DNA of 64,000 nucleotides from assembly GCA_964017125.1 (NCBI GenBank), contig OZ024908.1, positions 78,370,919-78,434,918 on the forward strand. The letters are read 5' to 3'. How positions within the stretch are numbered: position 1 is the first letter of the stretch; every line of letters starts with the position of its first letter. The translations under genes and the position numbers were made by a program. This stretch comes from Flabesymbios commensalis (taxonomy: Eukaryota > Annelida > Polychaeta > Terebellida > Flabelligeridae). The notes under the pieces were generated by a model, which saw only the letters and a program-made list of their open reading frames with translations, had not been told where the DNA came from and did no database searches. This document shows positions 55,206 through 64,000 of the stretch, piece after piece.

Positions 55206-55984
55206 TTATGAAAAATATGACAATGATGATCACGTTCCTGCTGGCGGTACATATTTTTAAATTCTTTTAAGTTGTTTTGCTGCATGTAAATATAGAGAAA
55301 TGCTCGACAGGTAAATGCAGAACCTTTTTATATTATTTCACACACCAAAGAAACATTAGAAACCGTATTTTATATTTATATTTATCTTGCGTATTCATCG
55401 ATAGAAAGTGTCATGCTCAAATGATATAACTAGGCCCCACATACATGGTATTATAATAATTATTATGAGCTGCATGAAACATGATCATCATTGTCATATT
55501 TGTCATATTATTTGATATAATTTAGAAGTGACGTCTTTTTATTTTATTCGATACGATATCTAGTAATGGAGTGGTCTAACAGTTCCACTCATACTTTCAC
55601 TTTTCGTTTCTGTCGCTTTCATCAGTTTTTCTGACGATAATAACCATCTGATAATAGAGAAGAAGGGTTATGATGGAAGATTCACATTTGCATCCACAAC
55701 TCTTTGATTCTCCCACAATGGCAGATGCGCAAACAATAGCTCCATATATTTTTGGCCAAGGTTAATAAATTGCTTCAGAACAATGTGTCTCTATAAGGAG
55801 TTACCACATAGCGCCTCATCGCCACACTGGTCGTTTTTACAGCCAGATGCATCAATTGATACAAATTCTGTACGGAAAATATAATGTTCATATGAGCATT
55901 GTCAATTCTTTGTTATTATTTAATTATTTGTAGTTTTTATTTGGGATCCCTGGCTGTGGCAGTTGTGCACCGCATCAAATATTT
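55206..55984. other. Intergenic, nothing recognised
   Basis: No repeat family or coding motif seen. Confidence 0.4.
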
Positions 55985-56215
55985 TGCTTGGTGGCTTGTT
56001 TGAATGCCAGGTTGCTTATTTGCTTGTTTGCTTGCTTCTACATCGCTTGCTTGCTTGATTGCTTGCTTACTTGCTTTCTACCTTGCTTGTCTCCTACCTT
56101 GATTGCTTGCTTGCTTGATTTCTACCTTGCTTGCGTTATGCCTTGCTGGCTTACTTGCTCGCTTGTGTGGTAAATAGCTTGCTCGTTTGCTTCACTGTTT
56201 GCTTGCTTGATTGAT
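55985..56215 (+). repeat. Degenerate (TTGC)n-rich tract
   Basis: GCTTGCTTGCTTGATTGCTT-type sequence for about 230 bases, interrupted by CTACC and CTT variants. The Cys/Leu-rich frame it produces is low complexity. Confidence 0.85.
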
Positions 56216-56984
56216 TGAATCGCAGGGTGCCATGGTTATTTTATTTTCAAACTCTCTCATTGGTGTGCTTACTCGTGTTCTTTTTGCTCGTTCTATATTG
56301 CTCATATTCATCATTAATTAATTCATATGAACGTCCAGTAAATCTACTGAATGGAGAATTATTCTGGATATGATAAACATTTTCGATTGATATGATGTCG
56401 TCTGTGTGATTTGTCTTTGGATAAATCGCCCAGTAACTTGATAGCGCGTATGGAAATTTAATCTGGAGTGATTAAATATGCATGTGGGTAATCAAGGTGA
56501 TACCTTGAAAATAACGCTATGTGGGATTGTGTTGTGATTTATTATTGATCCGAACTCCCCTGAAAAGGATTCAGGTTTCGTTGGAAGCACCGGTCATGAC
56601 TGCAGTTCAATATTTCAAGGCAATACCCGACACAGATAGTATCACTACTGTCAATAGATTAGATATAGCCAACATTGCCGTCATCGTCTTCTCGGTTGGT
56701 ATTATCAATATATTATTCATCCCATGCTAGCTGCTTTTTATATACACTGCTAAAAAAGAACACATGGGAACAGAGTGAAACTGGTTCTGAACAGTTTAAA
56801 TATCGTGAATGTTCATGTGAATATATCGTGAATCTTTCGAGCAGTGTATTATATTCAACACGCTGAATAGTCTTTTCTGGATTATTCTGTCTGAGACGTT
56901 TGCCTGTGTGCCATTCATGCTCATATTTATGACCATCATGTGAGGCATAGTAATTTAATCATTAAAGCGCTGCATTAAAACAAA
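56216..56984. other. Intergenic, nothing recognised
   Basis: No repeat family or coding motif seen. Confidence 0.4.
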
Positions 56985-57055
56985 TTTGTGGGTGAAAAAT
57001 ACTCATATTTGTTTAATTTGAGAACCAAATATGTGACCCATCTGCACCAAATGAG
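56985..57055. mobile_element. PalC repeat, partial copy
   Basis: GTGGGTGAAAAATACTCATA then TTTGTTTAATTTGAGAACCA and AATATGTGACCC match the distal block of PalC. Confidence 0.5.
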
Positions 57056-57675
57056 TCGCATGTCGGCTTCGTACAAGTTGAGAAAATAGGCAATATGCAT
57101 AATATCAGCTAATATTAGCGAATTTTGTTTTTTGTCAAGTTTTGATGAGTTAAAGCCTAAAATTATTATTTTAAGACCAGCAATGGGTTCTATGCCCCGA
57201 TATAAATAAAAAATGACGTATTACATGATTGTGATTATCAGATTTTGTGTTATTTTGTTTTCAAAATGGCCGCTGGCGGCCATCCCGAATTTTACCCATT
57301 TAAAAAAAACGCTAGAAATTAACCAAAGTCCAGCCGGCAGATTCTGAAAGTAGACATCCCGAGCTATAAAAATCAATCGTTAAAAATATATATACAAAAT
57401 TTCCAAGTTTGGCCGAAAAATCCCGTTTGGACATAAAGAACTATTTGTTCTACTATAAAGAGTCTACAATTAATTTTTTGCCAGGACTTTAAAGCCACTT
57501 TTCTCCATTTTCATTTTTTGAAATATTGACCCATTTGCGTCACTTAAATGATCATAACTCAGCTCCGGATCAACATATTTATTTCCCAACGGTTTATCAT
57601 GTAAATGGTCACAAATTAATAATGTGACATGTTTTTTACAGCAGGAAACAGCAAAATGAAAAGAAATCATATAGG
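57056..57675. other. Intergenic, nothing recognised
   Basis: No repeat family or coding motif recognised. Confidence 0.4.
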
Positions 57676-57964
57676 CGAACTTAGGCCAGGAGAACCTCCT
57701 GAGGATGGTGAGATGAATGAGATGACACTGACCCCCCGCCCCCCCCCCCCCCAGACACAGGATTCAAAATTTGAGCCCTGGCGGTCTGAGGCCGCGCACT
57801 CTAACTCTCGGTCACGGAGGCTTCCCACACTATTGAATCTCTACGAGTGAGCGGGGAGGAAACAAATTGTTTCTTTGAAAATTAAAGGCCAGAGTGATTT
57901 TTGAACCGCGTTCTCTGATTTTCCAGCAGGTATCTTAAACCACTGCAGCAAGACCCCCGCCGTA
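57676..57964 (-). mobile_element. SINE-1, old copy with C-run
   Basis: Plus-strand reading TTAGGCCAGGAGAACCTCCT, GAGGATGGTGAGATGAATGA, CCCTGGCGGTCTGAGGCCGC, TCGGTCACGGAGGCTTCCCA and AAACCACTGCAGCAAGACCC runs from the 3' part to the first head. A 21-base C run (57732-57752) interrupts the 3' region. More diverged than the 29.5 and 59.1 kb copies. Confidence 0.85.
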
Positions 57965-58066
57965 TCATGGCAAGGCGTAAGGTGATAATCGTCTACATCT
58001 TCTTGATAAACTCTGTTTTTACAAGCCAAATCACGGTAAGGGTGCTTATGTTTATATTTTTAGTAG

Positions 58067-58141
58067 TCAATTAATTCAATTAAAGCACTTCTATAGCGCC
58101 TATATCCTTAGAGGACCGAGTTCAGAGGCGCAAGTCATTAC
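58067..58141 (-). mobile_element. LINE 3' end fragment
   Basis: TTAAAGCACTTCTATAGCGC then CTATATCCTTAGAGGACCGA and GTTCAGAGGCGCAAGTC match the 3' terminus of the LINE at 60596-60910 (TATAGCGCCTATATCCTCAG, GTGCTCAGAGGCGCACAA). The tail is a degraded TTAATTCAATTAA. Confidence 0.8.
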
Positions 58142-58194
58142 CTTCCTAAAACAGGGGTCTTAACATTGACAGTTTCTGTCCTCTGACTACAGCC

Positions 58195-58297
58195 CAGTAT
58201 GCACCAGACCTTGGCCTAATGCTGGTTTTATGTTAGGCCATGGTAGGCCCAACATTATATCAGCATGGTGCAAAGGTCTTGCGTTTTCTCATTTATT
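58195..58297. mobile_element. PalA palindrome copy
   Basis: GACCTTGGCCTAATGCTGGT then TTTATGTTAGGCC; right arm GGCCCAACATTATATCAGCA then TGGTGCAAAGGTCTTGCG. Confidence 0.65.
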
Positions 58298-59121
58298 GCC
58301 GCCAGCCTACATACTTTAAATGCCCACTAAAAAATAAGCCAGAGTCTCTGACGTTCGTGCAATATTTAGCCACAGTTGGGGTATTGGTAAATAGTCATCT
58401 GTCAGCCTATTCTCATCTTACAGCCATGGTATTATCAAATACGGCTCAATAACCAGATGCGGCCAAAAATCGTTTCTGTTCAAATATGGCATCACAAAAG
58501 ACGACGCTCTGTAGTTCAAGAGCACCTGGAAAATAAACTAAAACAAGAATATTTAGCTGATATCACTAATGTCATCAAGATATATGTGCTTGTCATGTAA
58601 TCGACTACAGGTATGTTACAATAATAGGTTTGTCTACTAAATAAATTATTTAGAGGGTTTTTCTTCCTAATTTCTGTCCAAGTCGGTCACTTTGTAAGCA
58701 TTTTTTGTGACAAGAGCCCTTTTAATGGCCAATTTTGTCCCTTGGCAGTCGTTTCAAAGCCTCGTCTGACCTGTCAGGGCCGGAGAGTGCAGAGATGAGG
58801 CTCTTCTGATGGCAGCCATCGAGCAGGACCCAGCAATAAAACCACCACAATGCCGCCAAATCCAACAAACACCCGCAAATAGGAAGGCAATATGAGGACA
58901 ATCCACACTGCGTGTCTGAGTGACTGGGACCGCTCTGTCCTCGTGCTAGTTTAGTCAAAGACCTGGGTTGATCTAGGCAGATGTTTCCTTTCATAGGCTA
59001 TGCAAACAAGCTGTAAAAGCCTGGGTGTTGCGTTCAATTACTTCCAGACATCGTGTAAAAAACCTCCCTTGATATAAAAGACACTGTTTAACGCATGGCC
59101 AAGCGTCTACGACGTTTGCCC
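58298..59121. other. Intergenic, one unexplained less AT-rich patch
   Basis: 58720-58995 is noticeably richer in GC than its surroundings and carries a 90-residue minus-strand frame with a CLLDLAALWWFYCWVLLDG stretch. No known domain was recognised, and it may be chance. Confidence 0.35.
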
Positions 59122-59440
59122 GGGGCGGGGGCCCTAGGGTAGTGGTTAGCACCGCTGCCTTTCACGCAAGAGTTCGGGGTTCGGTTCCCGGTCTCGGCGG
59201 TTAAAGAAACAAAAAATGTTTCTTCCCCATCCACGTGTGAAAGTCAGTATTGTGGGGAGCTTCCGTGACCGAGAGGTAGCGTGCTCGGCCTCAGACCGCC
59301 AGGGCTCGAATTTCGAATCCTGTGTCTGGAGGACAGTTTCATCACAATCATCTCACCATCCTCAGGAGGTTCTCCTAGCCCAGTTTAGCCTATATGTGCA
59401 CAAAGGTGGCCTAAAGCCCGATTCATTTCATTTTTTTTTT
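59122..59440 (+). mobile_element. SINE-1, full copy with target duplication
   Basis: GGGGCGGGGGCCCTAGGGTA start; first head TAGTGGTTAGCACCGCTGCC with B box GGTTCGGTTCCCGG; second head CGTGACCGAGAGGTAGCGTG with CAGGGCTCGAATTTCGAATC; 3' part CTCACCATCCTCAGGAGGTT, TTAGCCTATATGTGCACAAA; tail ATTCATTTCATTTTTTTTTT. Direct repeats ACGACGTTTGCCC (59109) and ACGACGTTCGCCC (59441) flank it. The target CGTCTACGACGTTTGCCC resembles PalA sequence. Confidence 0.95.
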
Positions 59441-59734
59441 ACGACGTTCGCCCAGCGTCTAAAAAGCGTCTTACCAGTTTCACACATGTGACAGGCAAAC
59501 GCTTAAGGCATATGGCTTCTAGGCTTGACAGCTTCCTTGCCGAGAGAAGAAGGTATTTCGTTTCATGTCACATATGGATCGACCACGCTTTGTCCACACA
59601 AAACATTTAATGACATTATATTAATTGCAAAATAACTTGCACATAAAACCATTTTACACCACAATAAATTGGTAATTTTTTGTAGCCGTGTAGAGAGCAC
59701 TACCACAGTAAACGCAAAACATTTGTATTACATG

Positions 59735-59784
59735 TATGCACTGTTGGACCAACATCGAAGATGTTGGACCGACAATGTATAAAG
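59735..59784. mobile_element. PalA-like element, left part, split by SINE-2
   Basis: CACTGTTGGACCAACATCGA then AGATGTTGGACCGACAATG. The matching continuation TTATACAAATGTTTTGTATT then TGCTGGGAC lies at 60096-60125, beyond the inserted SINE. Confidence 0.6.
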
Positions 59785-59794
59785 TGATGAATGT

Positions 59795-60087
59795 GGCCGG
59801 CCCCGATGTCTCATTCGTATCGACTGGGGCTTATAACCTGGGGGTACCAGGTTCGAATTCCGGTCGGGACGGATATTTGTCATCTTGGCTGTGCATATGC
59901 AGTGCTTCAAACTGTTCAAAGGTATGGAGTGTACAGTACAGCCTATGGTACTGTGCATTATAAAGAACCCTTGAAGTCTTTTGAAATAAGAGTAGGGCAT
60001 AGTACCGGCTTCGAGCTTCCTTCTGTCGCGATATTGCCATGATTGTGCAGAAAGCGACGTAAAACAAAATTCATATATATATATAAC
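59795..60087 (+). mobile_element. SINE-2, full copy
   Basis: GGCCGGCCCCGATGTCTCAT, CCTGGGGGTACCAGGTTCGA then ATTCCGGTCGGGACGG with an intact B box, and 3' end GCGACGTAAAACAAAATTCA followed by (AT)n. Direct repeats TGATGAATGT at 59785-59794 and 60088-60097 mark the insertion. Confidence 0.93.
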
Positions 60088-60296
60088 TGATGAATGTTAT
60101 ACAAATGTTTTGTATTTGCTGGGACTACTCCTATATGAATCAGCTGTATAATATTATTCCTGATATTATAATCTTCTAATATTACCAGCCGTCATTTAGT
60201 TATGGTTTTGAGTAAGATTAAATATGTATACTTTGGCAATGTTATTTTATTGGCGTCTTTAGAGAGTGTTTTCTGAGACAGTAGTCACAGCCAACT

Positions 60297-60390
60297 TCAT
60301 ACATTGGTTTAATGTTGGTCCACCGTCAGTGATTTTGACTCGGCACTTAACCAACATATGACTGATGCCTGCTCTCTGCTTGGCTGTAGT
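60297..60390. mobile_element. PalA palindrome copy
   Basis: CATACATTGGTTTAATGTTG then GTCCACCGTC; right arm GACTCGGCACTTAACCAACA then TATGACTGATGCC. The right side is worn. Confidence 0.6.
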
Positions 60391-60475
60391 GATGTATGAG
60401 GGATTGGGAGCACATGGAAACATCAAATCCTGGTGAAGCTCCCTGCCTTAGACGGTGAGTCGTCTAATCCTGGAA

Positions 60476-60592
60476 TTTGTAGTGGTCAAGCACTGACTGC
60501 CGGTGACCATTTCCTCTGATACCTGGTGAAACCTGGTAGTGCAGAGATGGAAATGTGCCGAATTTGCTGCAGGATTGTATGCATACTTTCAA
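60476..60592 (+). mobile_element. SINE-3, partial copy
   Basis: ACCTGGTGAAACCTGGTAGT then GCAGAGATGGAAATGTGCCG and TTGCTGCAGGATTGTATGC match the 3' half of 35380-35690. It stops where the LINE tail begins. Confidence 0.65.
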
Positions 60593-60595
60593 TCA

Positions 60596-60910
60596 ATCAA
60601 TCAATCAATAAAACTTCTATAGCGCCTATATCCTCAGCGAACCGTGCTCAGAGGCGCACAAATCCTTAGCGTGATCATGTATCATAATCGAGGCCAAAGC
60701 AGGTTCGTCAACAGGGAGCCGGGCTGCTGAGGGACTAGGGTGGAAAAGCCAGGTCAAATAGGTGAGATTTAAGTAATTTTCGGAATGTTAAGATTGTTTT
60801 GGCATTACGTATTGGCACAGGTAGGGCGTTCCATAAGGCTGGACCAGATATAGAGAAAGCTCTTGGTCCAGTCTTAGTCTTTATACGAGGAACAACAAAT
60901 CAATTTTTTA
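60596..60910 (-). mobile_element. CR1/L2-like LINE, ORF2 C-terminus and 3' end
   Basis: Minus strand encodes VPRIKTKTGPRAFSISGPAL, then WNALPVPIRNAKTILTFRKL and LKSHLFDLAFPP with a stop. The GPRAFSISGPALWNALP block and KSHLF end are the same C-terminal signature as in the 7.3 kb fragment, but from a different family. A 3' UTR of about 170 bases follows and ends in GTGCGCCTCTGAGCACGGTT then CGCTGAGGATATAGGCGCTA and a tail (ATTG)4. The frame is open as far as it goes; the rest is lost by 5' truncation. Its 3' terminus is also seen alone at 58067-58141 and is shared by SINE-3. Confidence 0.9.
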
Positions 60911-60924
60911 GAAGAATGCCGTAA

Positions 60925-60988
60925 AACAGCAAACAAATTCCGCTGAGCCAATGCTGGCTCAATGTTGGCCAACCGTCTGTTGTTGGGG
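60925..60988. mobile_element. PalA palindrome, partial copy
   Basis: ACAGCAAACAAATTCCGCTG then AGCCAATGCTGGCTCAATGT and TGGCCAACCGTC: the left terminus and arm. The right arm is missing. Confidence 0.55.
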
Positions 60989-61337
60989 GGAGAAGAAACG
61001 CTCAATACAAAACCCAGCCTATGGTTATCTTCCACAGCCAGTCTAGTTACAGTCACAAATCAACGATACATTCCACGTCATCATGAATAATAAATGAGAA
61101 ATCGGAATTGCCGATGAAACTAAGAAAAAAAGATAAATTAGACGTACTATATTCAACTGATCAAGTGTCTTTGTTATTTAAAAAAAGATCTTTGAGCGAA
61201 AGAGCAAAACATGGATTAATTCATTCCTGGCAGACACACGATTTTAGTGTCCCACCTTAAATCATCATTTGCCCAATGTCTTGTACTTCTATTAAAGGCA
61301 GGGTCAGCGTCAACATGTCACCCTGATATATTCTTCA
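60989..61337. other. Intergenic, nothing firm
   Basis: GCCCAATGTCTTGTACTTCT then GGCAGGGTCAGCGTCAAC at 61271-61310 is weakly PalA-like. Nothing else recognised. Confidence 0.4.
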
Positions 61338-61339
61338 GA

Positions 61340-61634
61340 GTGAGTGAATATTGCTTTACGTCGCCTTCTGCACAATCATGGCAATATCGCAACAGAATGG
61401 AGACCGAAGTAAGACTATGCCCTACCCTGATCGAATGACTTCAAGGGTTCTCTACAGTATACATGTTATACCACAGACAGCACTACACACCCCGGGTATT
61501 TGTGCAGTTTGGAGCACTGTATATGCACAACCTCGACGATCGATGACTAACATCCCACCCCGCTGGGATTCAAACCCAGTACCTCTGTGTTTTGAGCCAC
61601 AACCGAACCGAATGAGAAACCGGGGCCGGCCAAT
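61340..61634 (-). mobile_element. SINE-2, full-length diverged copy
   Basis: Read on plus: TGAATATTGCTTTACGTCGC, CAATCATGGCAATATCGCAA, CTATGCCCTACCCTGATCGA, ATGACTTCAAGGGTTCTC and CTGGGATTCAAACCCAGTAC then GAAACCGGGGCCGGCC, i.e. the whole element in reverse. The head sequence has drifted from the other copies. Confidence 0.85.
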
Positions 61635-61659
61635 ATATTTATTATATGAAAATGACTAA

Positions 61660-61765
61660 GCCCCACAGACACGAGACGTTGAACCAATGTTGGTTTAATT
61701 ATAGGCTAAGGTCGGAAATACTGGCCCAACAATTAGACGACATTGGGTCAGCGCCTCTGATAGTT
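61660..61765. mobile_element. PalA palindrome copy
   Basis: GACACGAGACGTTGAACCAA then TGTTGGTTTAATTATAGGC; right arm CTGGCCCAACAATTAGACGA then CATTGGGTCAGCGCCTC. The outer CGAGACGTTGAACCAATG arm is the clearest in the window. Confidence 0.75.
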
Positions 61766-62083
61766 CTGATAATTATGGAATTATGTGAATACCGTATATT
61801 TTTCACAGTCACCACTCTATCATCTACCTTAATATTATTGTATTTCCGCTAGTGGTTTCTCAAATAACTGAAATCTGATCGTTGTTTTTTTACAATTCAC
61901 CGTAAGTATCAAAATCAATGTGACTTCGAAAAAAATCGTTCAGTTTATTAAGCCCCACAGTGTTATAATAAAAAAATAAAGATAAAGATAAATGTTTTGA
62001 ACCGCGGTGTCTAGAATAATTGTGATCAGACAAGGGACGCAAAAAATGATCAAACCGCATGCCCCAACTACTTTCTATTGGGA
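61766..62083. other. Intergenic, nothing recognised
   Basis: No repeat family or coding motif seen. Confidence 0.4.
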
Positions 62084-62210
62084 CGCGATATGGGTTTGTG
62101 CATTAGACACCAACATTGTGATTATATGTCAATTAGAAGTGGAGATAGAGCCCAAATTAAAATTTCATTGCGGTCATTTTGAAAAATAGCCAGAACCCAT
62201 ATCGCGCTTC
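62084..62210. mobile_element. Possible small inverted-end element
   Basis: ACGCGATATGGGTTT at the left and GAACCCATATCGCGCT at the right are inverted repeats of about 15 bases enclosing some 95 bases with no coding capacity. MITE-like, but only one copy is seen and no target duplication is clear. Confidence 0.45.
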
Positions 62211-62265
62211 TAGTAACATTCCCGGGAGTCCCCTGAACAAAATTGTACCACTCATTGTAGTCTTA

Positions 62266-62530
62266 CAGATTATGTAAACCATTGTGCAAATAGGGGTAAA
62301 AGCACCCAATCTGGCACACTGACTCATTAAAACCCACTAAACAATATTAATTATGGAGCCAAGCTGAAAATTCACTATGTCGACAACAGTCCAAAATGAC
62401 CGCCGAAAAAAATATTGATTATTGATTGTACAAATAGGGGGTAAAAGCATCAAATTTTGCACACTCATTCGTTAAAACCCACCAAACAATATTAGCTATG
62501 GAGCCGAGCTGAAAATTCACCAAAATACTA
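62266..62530 (+). repeat. Local repeat, two units of about 144 bp
   Basis: Unit 1 (from 62283) and unit 2 (from 62427) share CAAATAGGGGGTAAAAGCA, CACACTSAYTCRTTAAAACC and TATGGAGCCRAGCTGAAAAT. A third copy is at 62880-63005. Confidence 0.88.
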
Positions 62531-62879
62531 AATTATGTAAAACATCTATAAGTATCATTTTAAGCAGTAAATCAGGCAAATATCTTCCCAAAAGCTTTAT
62601 TTGAAGCAAACATGTATACATAAATATAAAGTATATATAATAAAGATAATATAGGGTCTTAATGTAGGTCCTAGTCATTTGGTTCCAGTGCAGTCTCTCT
62701 GCATCATCGGTGAATCTGCTGCTGGAATAGTACCTCTATCAAAATCAGTCCTCTCAAGTATCCGACATAGTTTAAAGCATATTATCATATACTATACATT
62801 GTATTGAGTTAATTATATAGGCCTAAGATTTATTAAAATAATTTGTAAGGCTTAAGAAAGTAGGCCTACATTAGTTTTG

Positions 62880-63005
62880 CAGATTATTGAAACCATTGTG
62901 CAAATAGGGGTTAAAAACACCAAATTTGACACACTCAGTGGTCCATTACATCCTACTGAAAAATATTATAGCTGTGGGCCAGCCAAGCCGAAAATTTAGT
63001 ATGTC
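62880..63005 (+). repeat. Local repeat, third unit
   Basis: GCAGATTATTGAAACCATTG then TGCAAATAGGGGTTAAAAAC and AAGCCGAAAATTTAGTATG, with a diverged middle. Its left flank (AGATTAT-GAAACCATTG) extends the homology with 62266. Confidence 0.8.
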
Positions 63006-63359
63006 AATAAAACATTATCTTATCGTAATAAATGCAGCATAAATTACATAAATATCGTTTAAAAAGACAATCTGATATATTTTATGTATAAAAACAATAT
63101 TTTGATAAATATACATATATACATAGGTTTGTACATTAATATGAATTATGTATAAAAACTATAATATACATATGGCCGACTCGACATTTGGTTTTTATGT
63201 ACAGTCAATACAATCTAATTTCAGCCAATCATAATAGGCCGGTTTTTTTTTTAACGTGGTCTATATATATGATAATGATTTTGTCAACGAATTCTGGCAA
63301 CTTAATCGATCTACACAATTTACATTTTTAAGATAGACCTAATATAAGTTTAACTCATA

Positions 63360-63440
63360 GCAGTCTAAGTCCGAGCCCAGCTCGGACCTGGAATTTATGA
63401 CGTTGCAGTCTAAGTCCAAGCCCAGCCCGGACCTGTCAAT
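63360..63440 (+). repeat. Short tandem duplication, about 47 bp
   Basis: GCAGTCTAAGTCCGAGCCCA then GCTCGGACCTG, and GCAGTCTAAGTCCAAGCCCA then GCCCGGACCTG. GTCCGAGCCCAGCTCGGAC in the first unit is a hairpin. Confidence 0.85.
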
Positions 63441-64000
63441 AATGCTTAGCCATTCACGAAATGACATCACTTGCGCAACTATAAACACAGTATGGGGAAC
63501 CTAGAACATAAAGAGTTGATTTATCTGCGTCACAACATGTATATGCACAGTCTAACAGTTTCACTGTTTTATCTGTCTCGATTTGAAGCAACTAAACAAC
63601 TTCATTAAGAAATTGTGATGGTCGAGAATAAGATAAAGCGGTGACAACTTGTAAAAATAAAATGGTGAATACAGTGGCAGGCTTGAATAGTAAAAATCAG
63701 AGAAACTACACCAGCTGAAAGTTAAGTATATGATTATTTTGTGCTCTGCTTTATTTGTGTTCTTTGTGATTGGCTATAACTGATGCCTTTGCAACCTCTA
63801 CAACCACATTATATTACTCAATTGACCATCTACAGCCTTATTTTTAAGATTTACTTTTATATTTTACATCTACTCCTTCCACTTTCACTTCTCTGGCTAC
63901 ATGCCCCATTTACACTCACATCCGCCAGTTCCCCTTCTACATCCACTTTTTCGACAGGTTCTCTCTACTGCACAGTCCCCTACGCAACCACACCCCCTAT
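63441..64000. other. Intergenic, pyrimidine-rich right end
   Basis: From about 63790 the sequence becomes CT- and CA-rich (ACATCTACTCCTTCCACTTT-like). No coding motif or repeat family recognised. Confidence 0.4.

Noticed and set aside
58722-58994. 90-residue minus-strand frame with hydrophobic CLLDLAALWWFYCWVLLDG stretch
   Set aside because: Less AT-rich than surroundings, but no homology or signal that I can name. Kept only as an unexplained patch.
59140-59325. tRNA genes
   Set aside because: The A- and B-box matches belong to repeated SINE heads; the cloverleaf is not complete and copies have target duplications.

Overview
This is a 64 kb window of AT-rich metazoan DNA with no convincing host gene. 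No multi-exon gene, rRNA, true tRNA gene or prokaryotic feature could be supported. The repeat content (CR1/L2-type LINEs, tRNA-derived SINEs, piggyBac-like TTAA MITEs, a PIF/Harbinger relic, a DIRS-type fragment, long simple repeats) fits a marine invertebrate, perhaps a mollusc or other lophotrochozoan; that assignment is inference and of low confidence.

Layout. 0-9 kb: mostly unrecognised intergenic DNA, a poly-C MITE (3.3 kb), a dimeric tRNA-SINE (3.95-4.26 kb) beside a 52-bp minisatellite, two TTAA MITEs, an L2/CR1-like LINE C-terminal fragment (7.3-7.7 kb) and a SINE-3 tail (8.7 kb). 9.4-10.8 kb: a 32-bp minisatellite with a hairpin in each unit. 11-18.6 kb: TTAA MITEs, two decayed LINEs (13.6-14.7 and 16.3-18.2 kb), the second ending in a 376-bp (ATTGT)n tail. 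19-27 kb: a cluster of PalA palindromes, a fossil DIRS reverse-transcriptase piece, a local tandem duplication and a roughly 450-bp (GATT)n array. 27.4-28.7 kb: the best preserved LINE (reverse transcriptase with YADD), followed by a near-perfect 250-bp palindrome and a 30-bp minisatellite split by a SINE. 31-48 kb: further MITEs, SINEs and foldbacks. 48.6-52 kb: a large 18-bp satellite with a roughly 397-bp higher-order unit. 53.5-55.1 kb: a Harbinger relic inserted in an older TTAA MITE. 57-62 kb: SINEs, LINE 3' ends and PalA copies, several nested.

The most striking property is the density of short palindromic, non-coding elements. At least five unrelated foldback families recur, two of them many times: PalA (about 20 recognisable copies) and the TTAA-1 MITE (about 13 copies, each carrying a GACGTC-rich hairpin at one end). 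Three SINE families are present. SINE-1 has two tandem tRNA-like heads. SINE-3 shares its 3' tail with the LINE fragment at 60.6 kb, which points to that LINE lineage as its mobilising partner. Family names (PalA-D, TTAA-1/2, SINE-1/2/3) are working labels made here, not database names. Element boundaries were read by eye and can be off by some bases.
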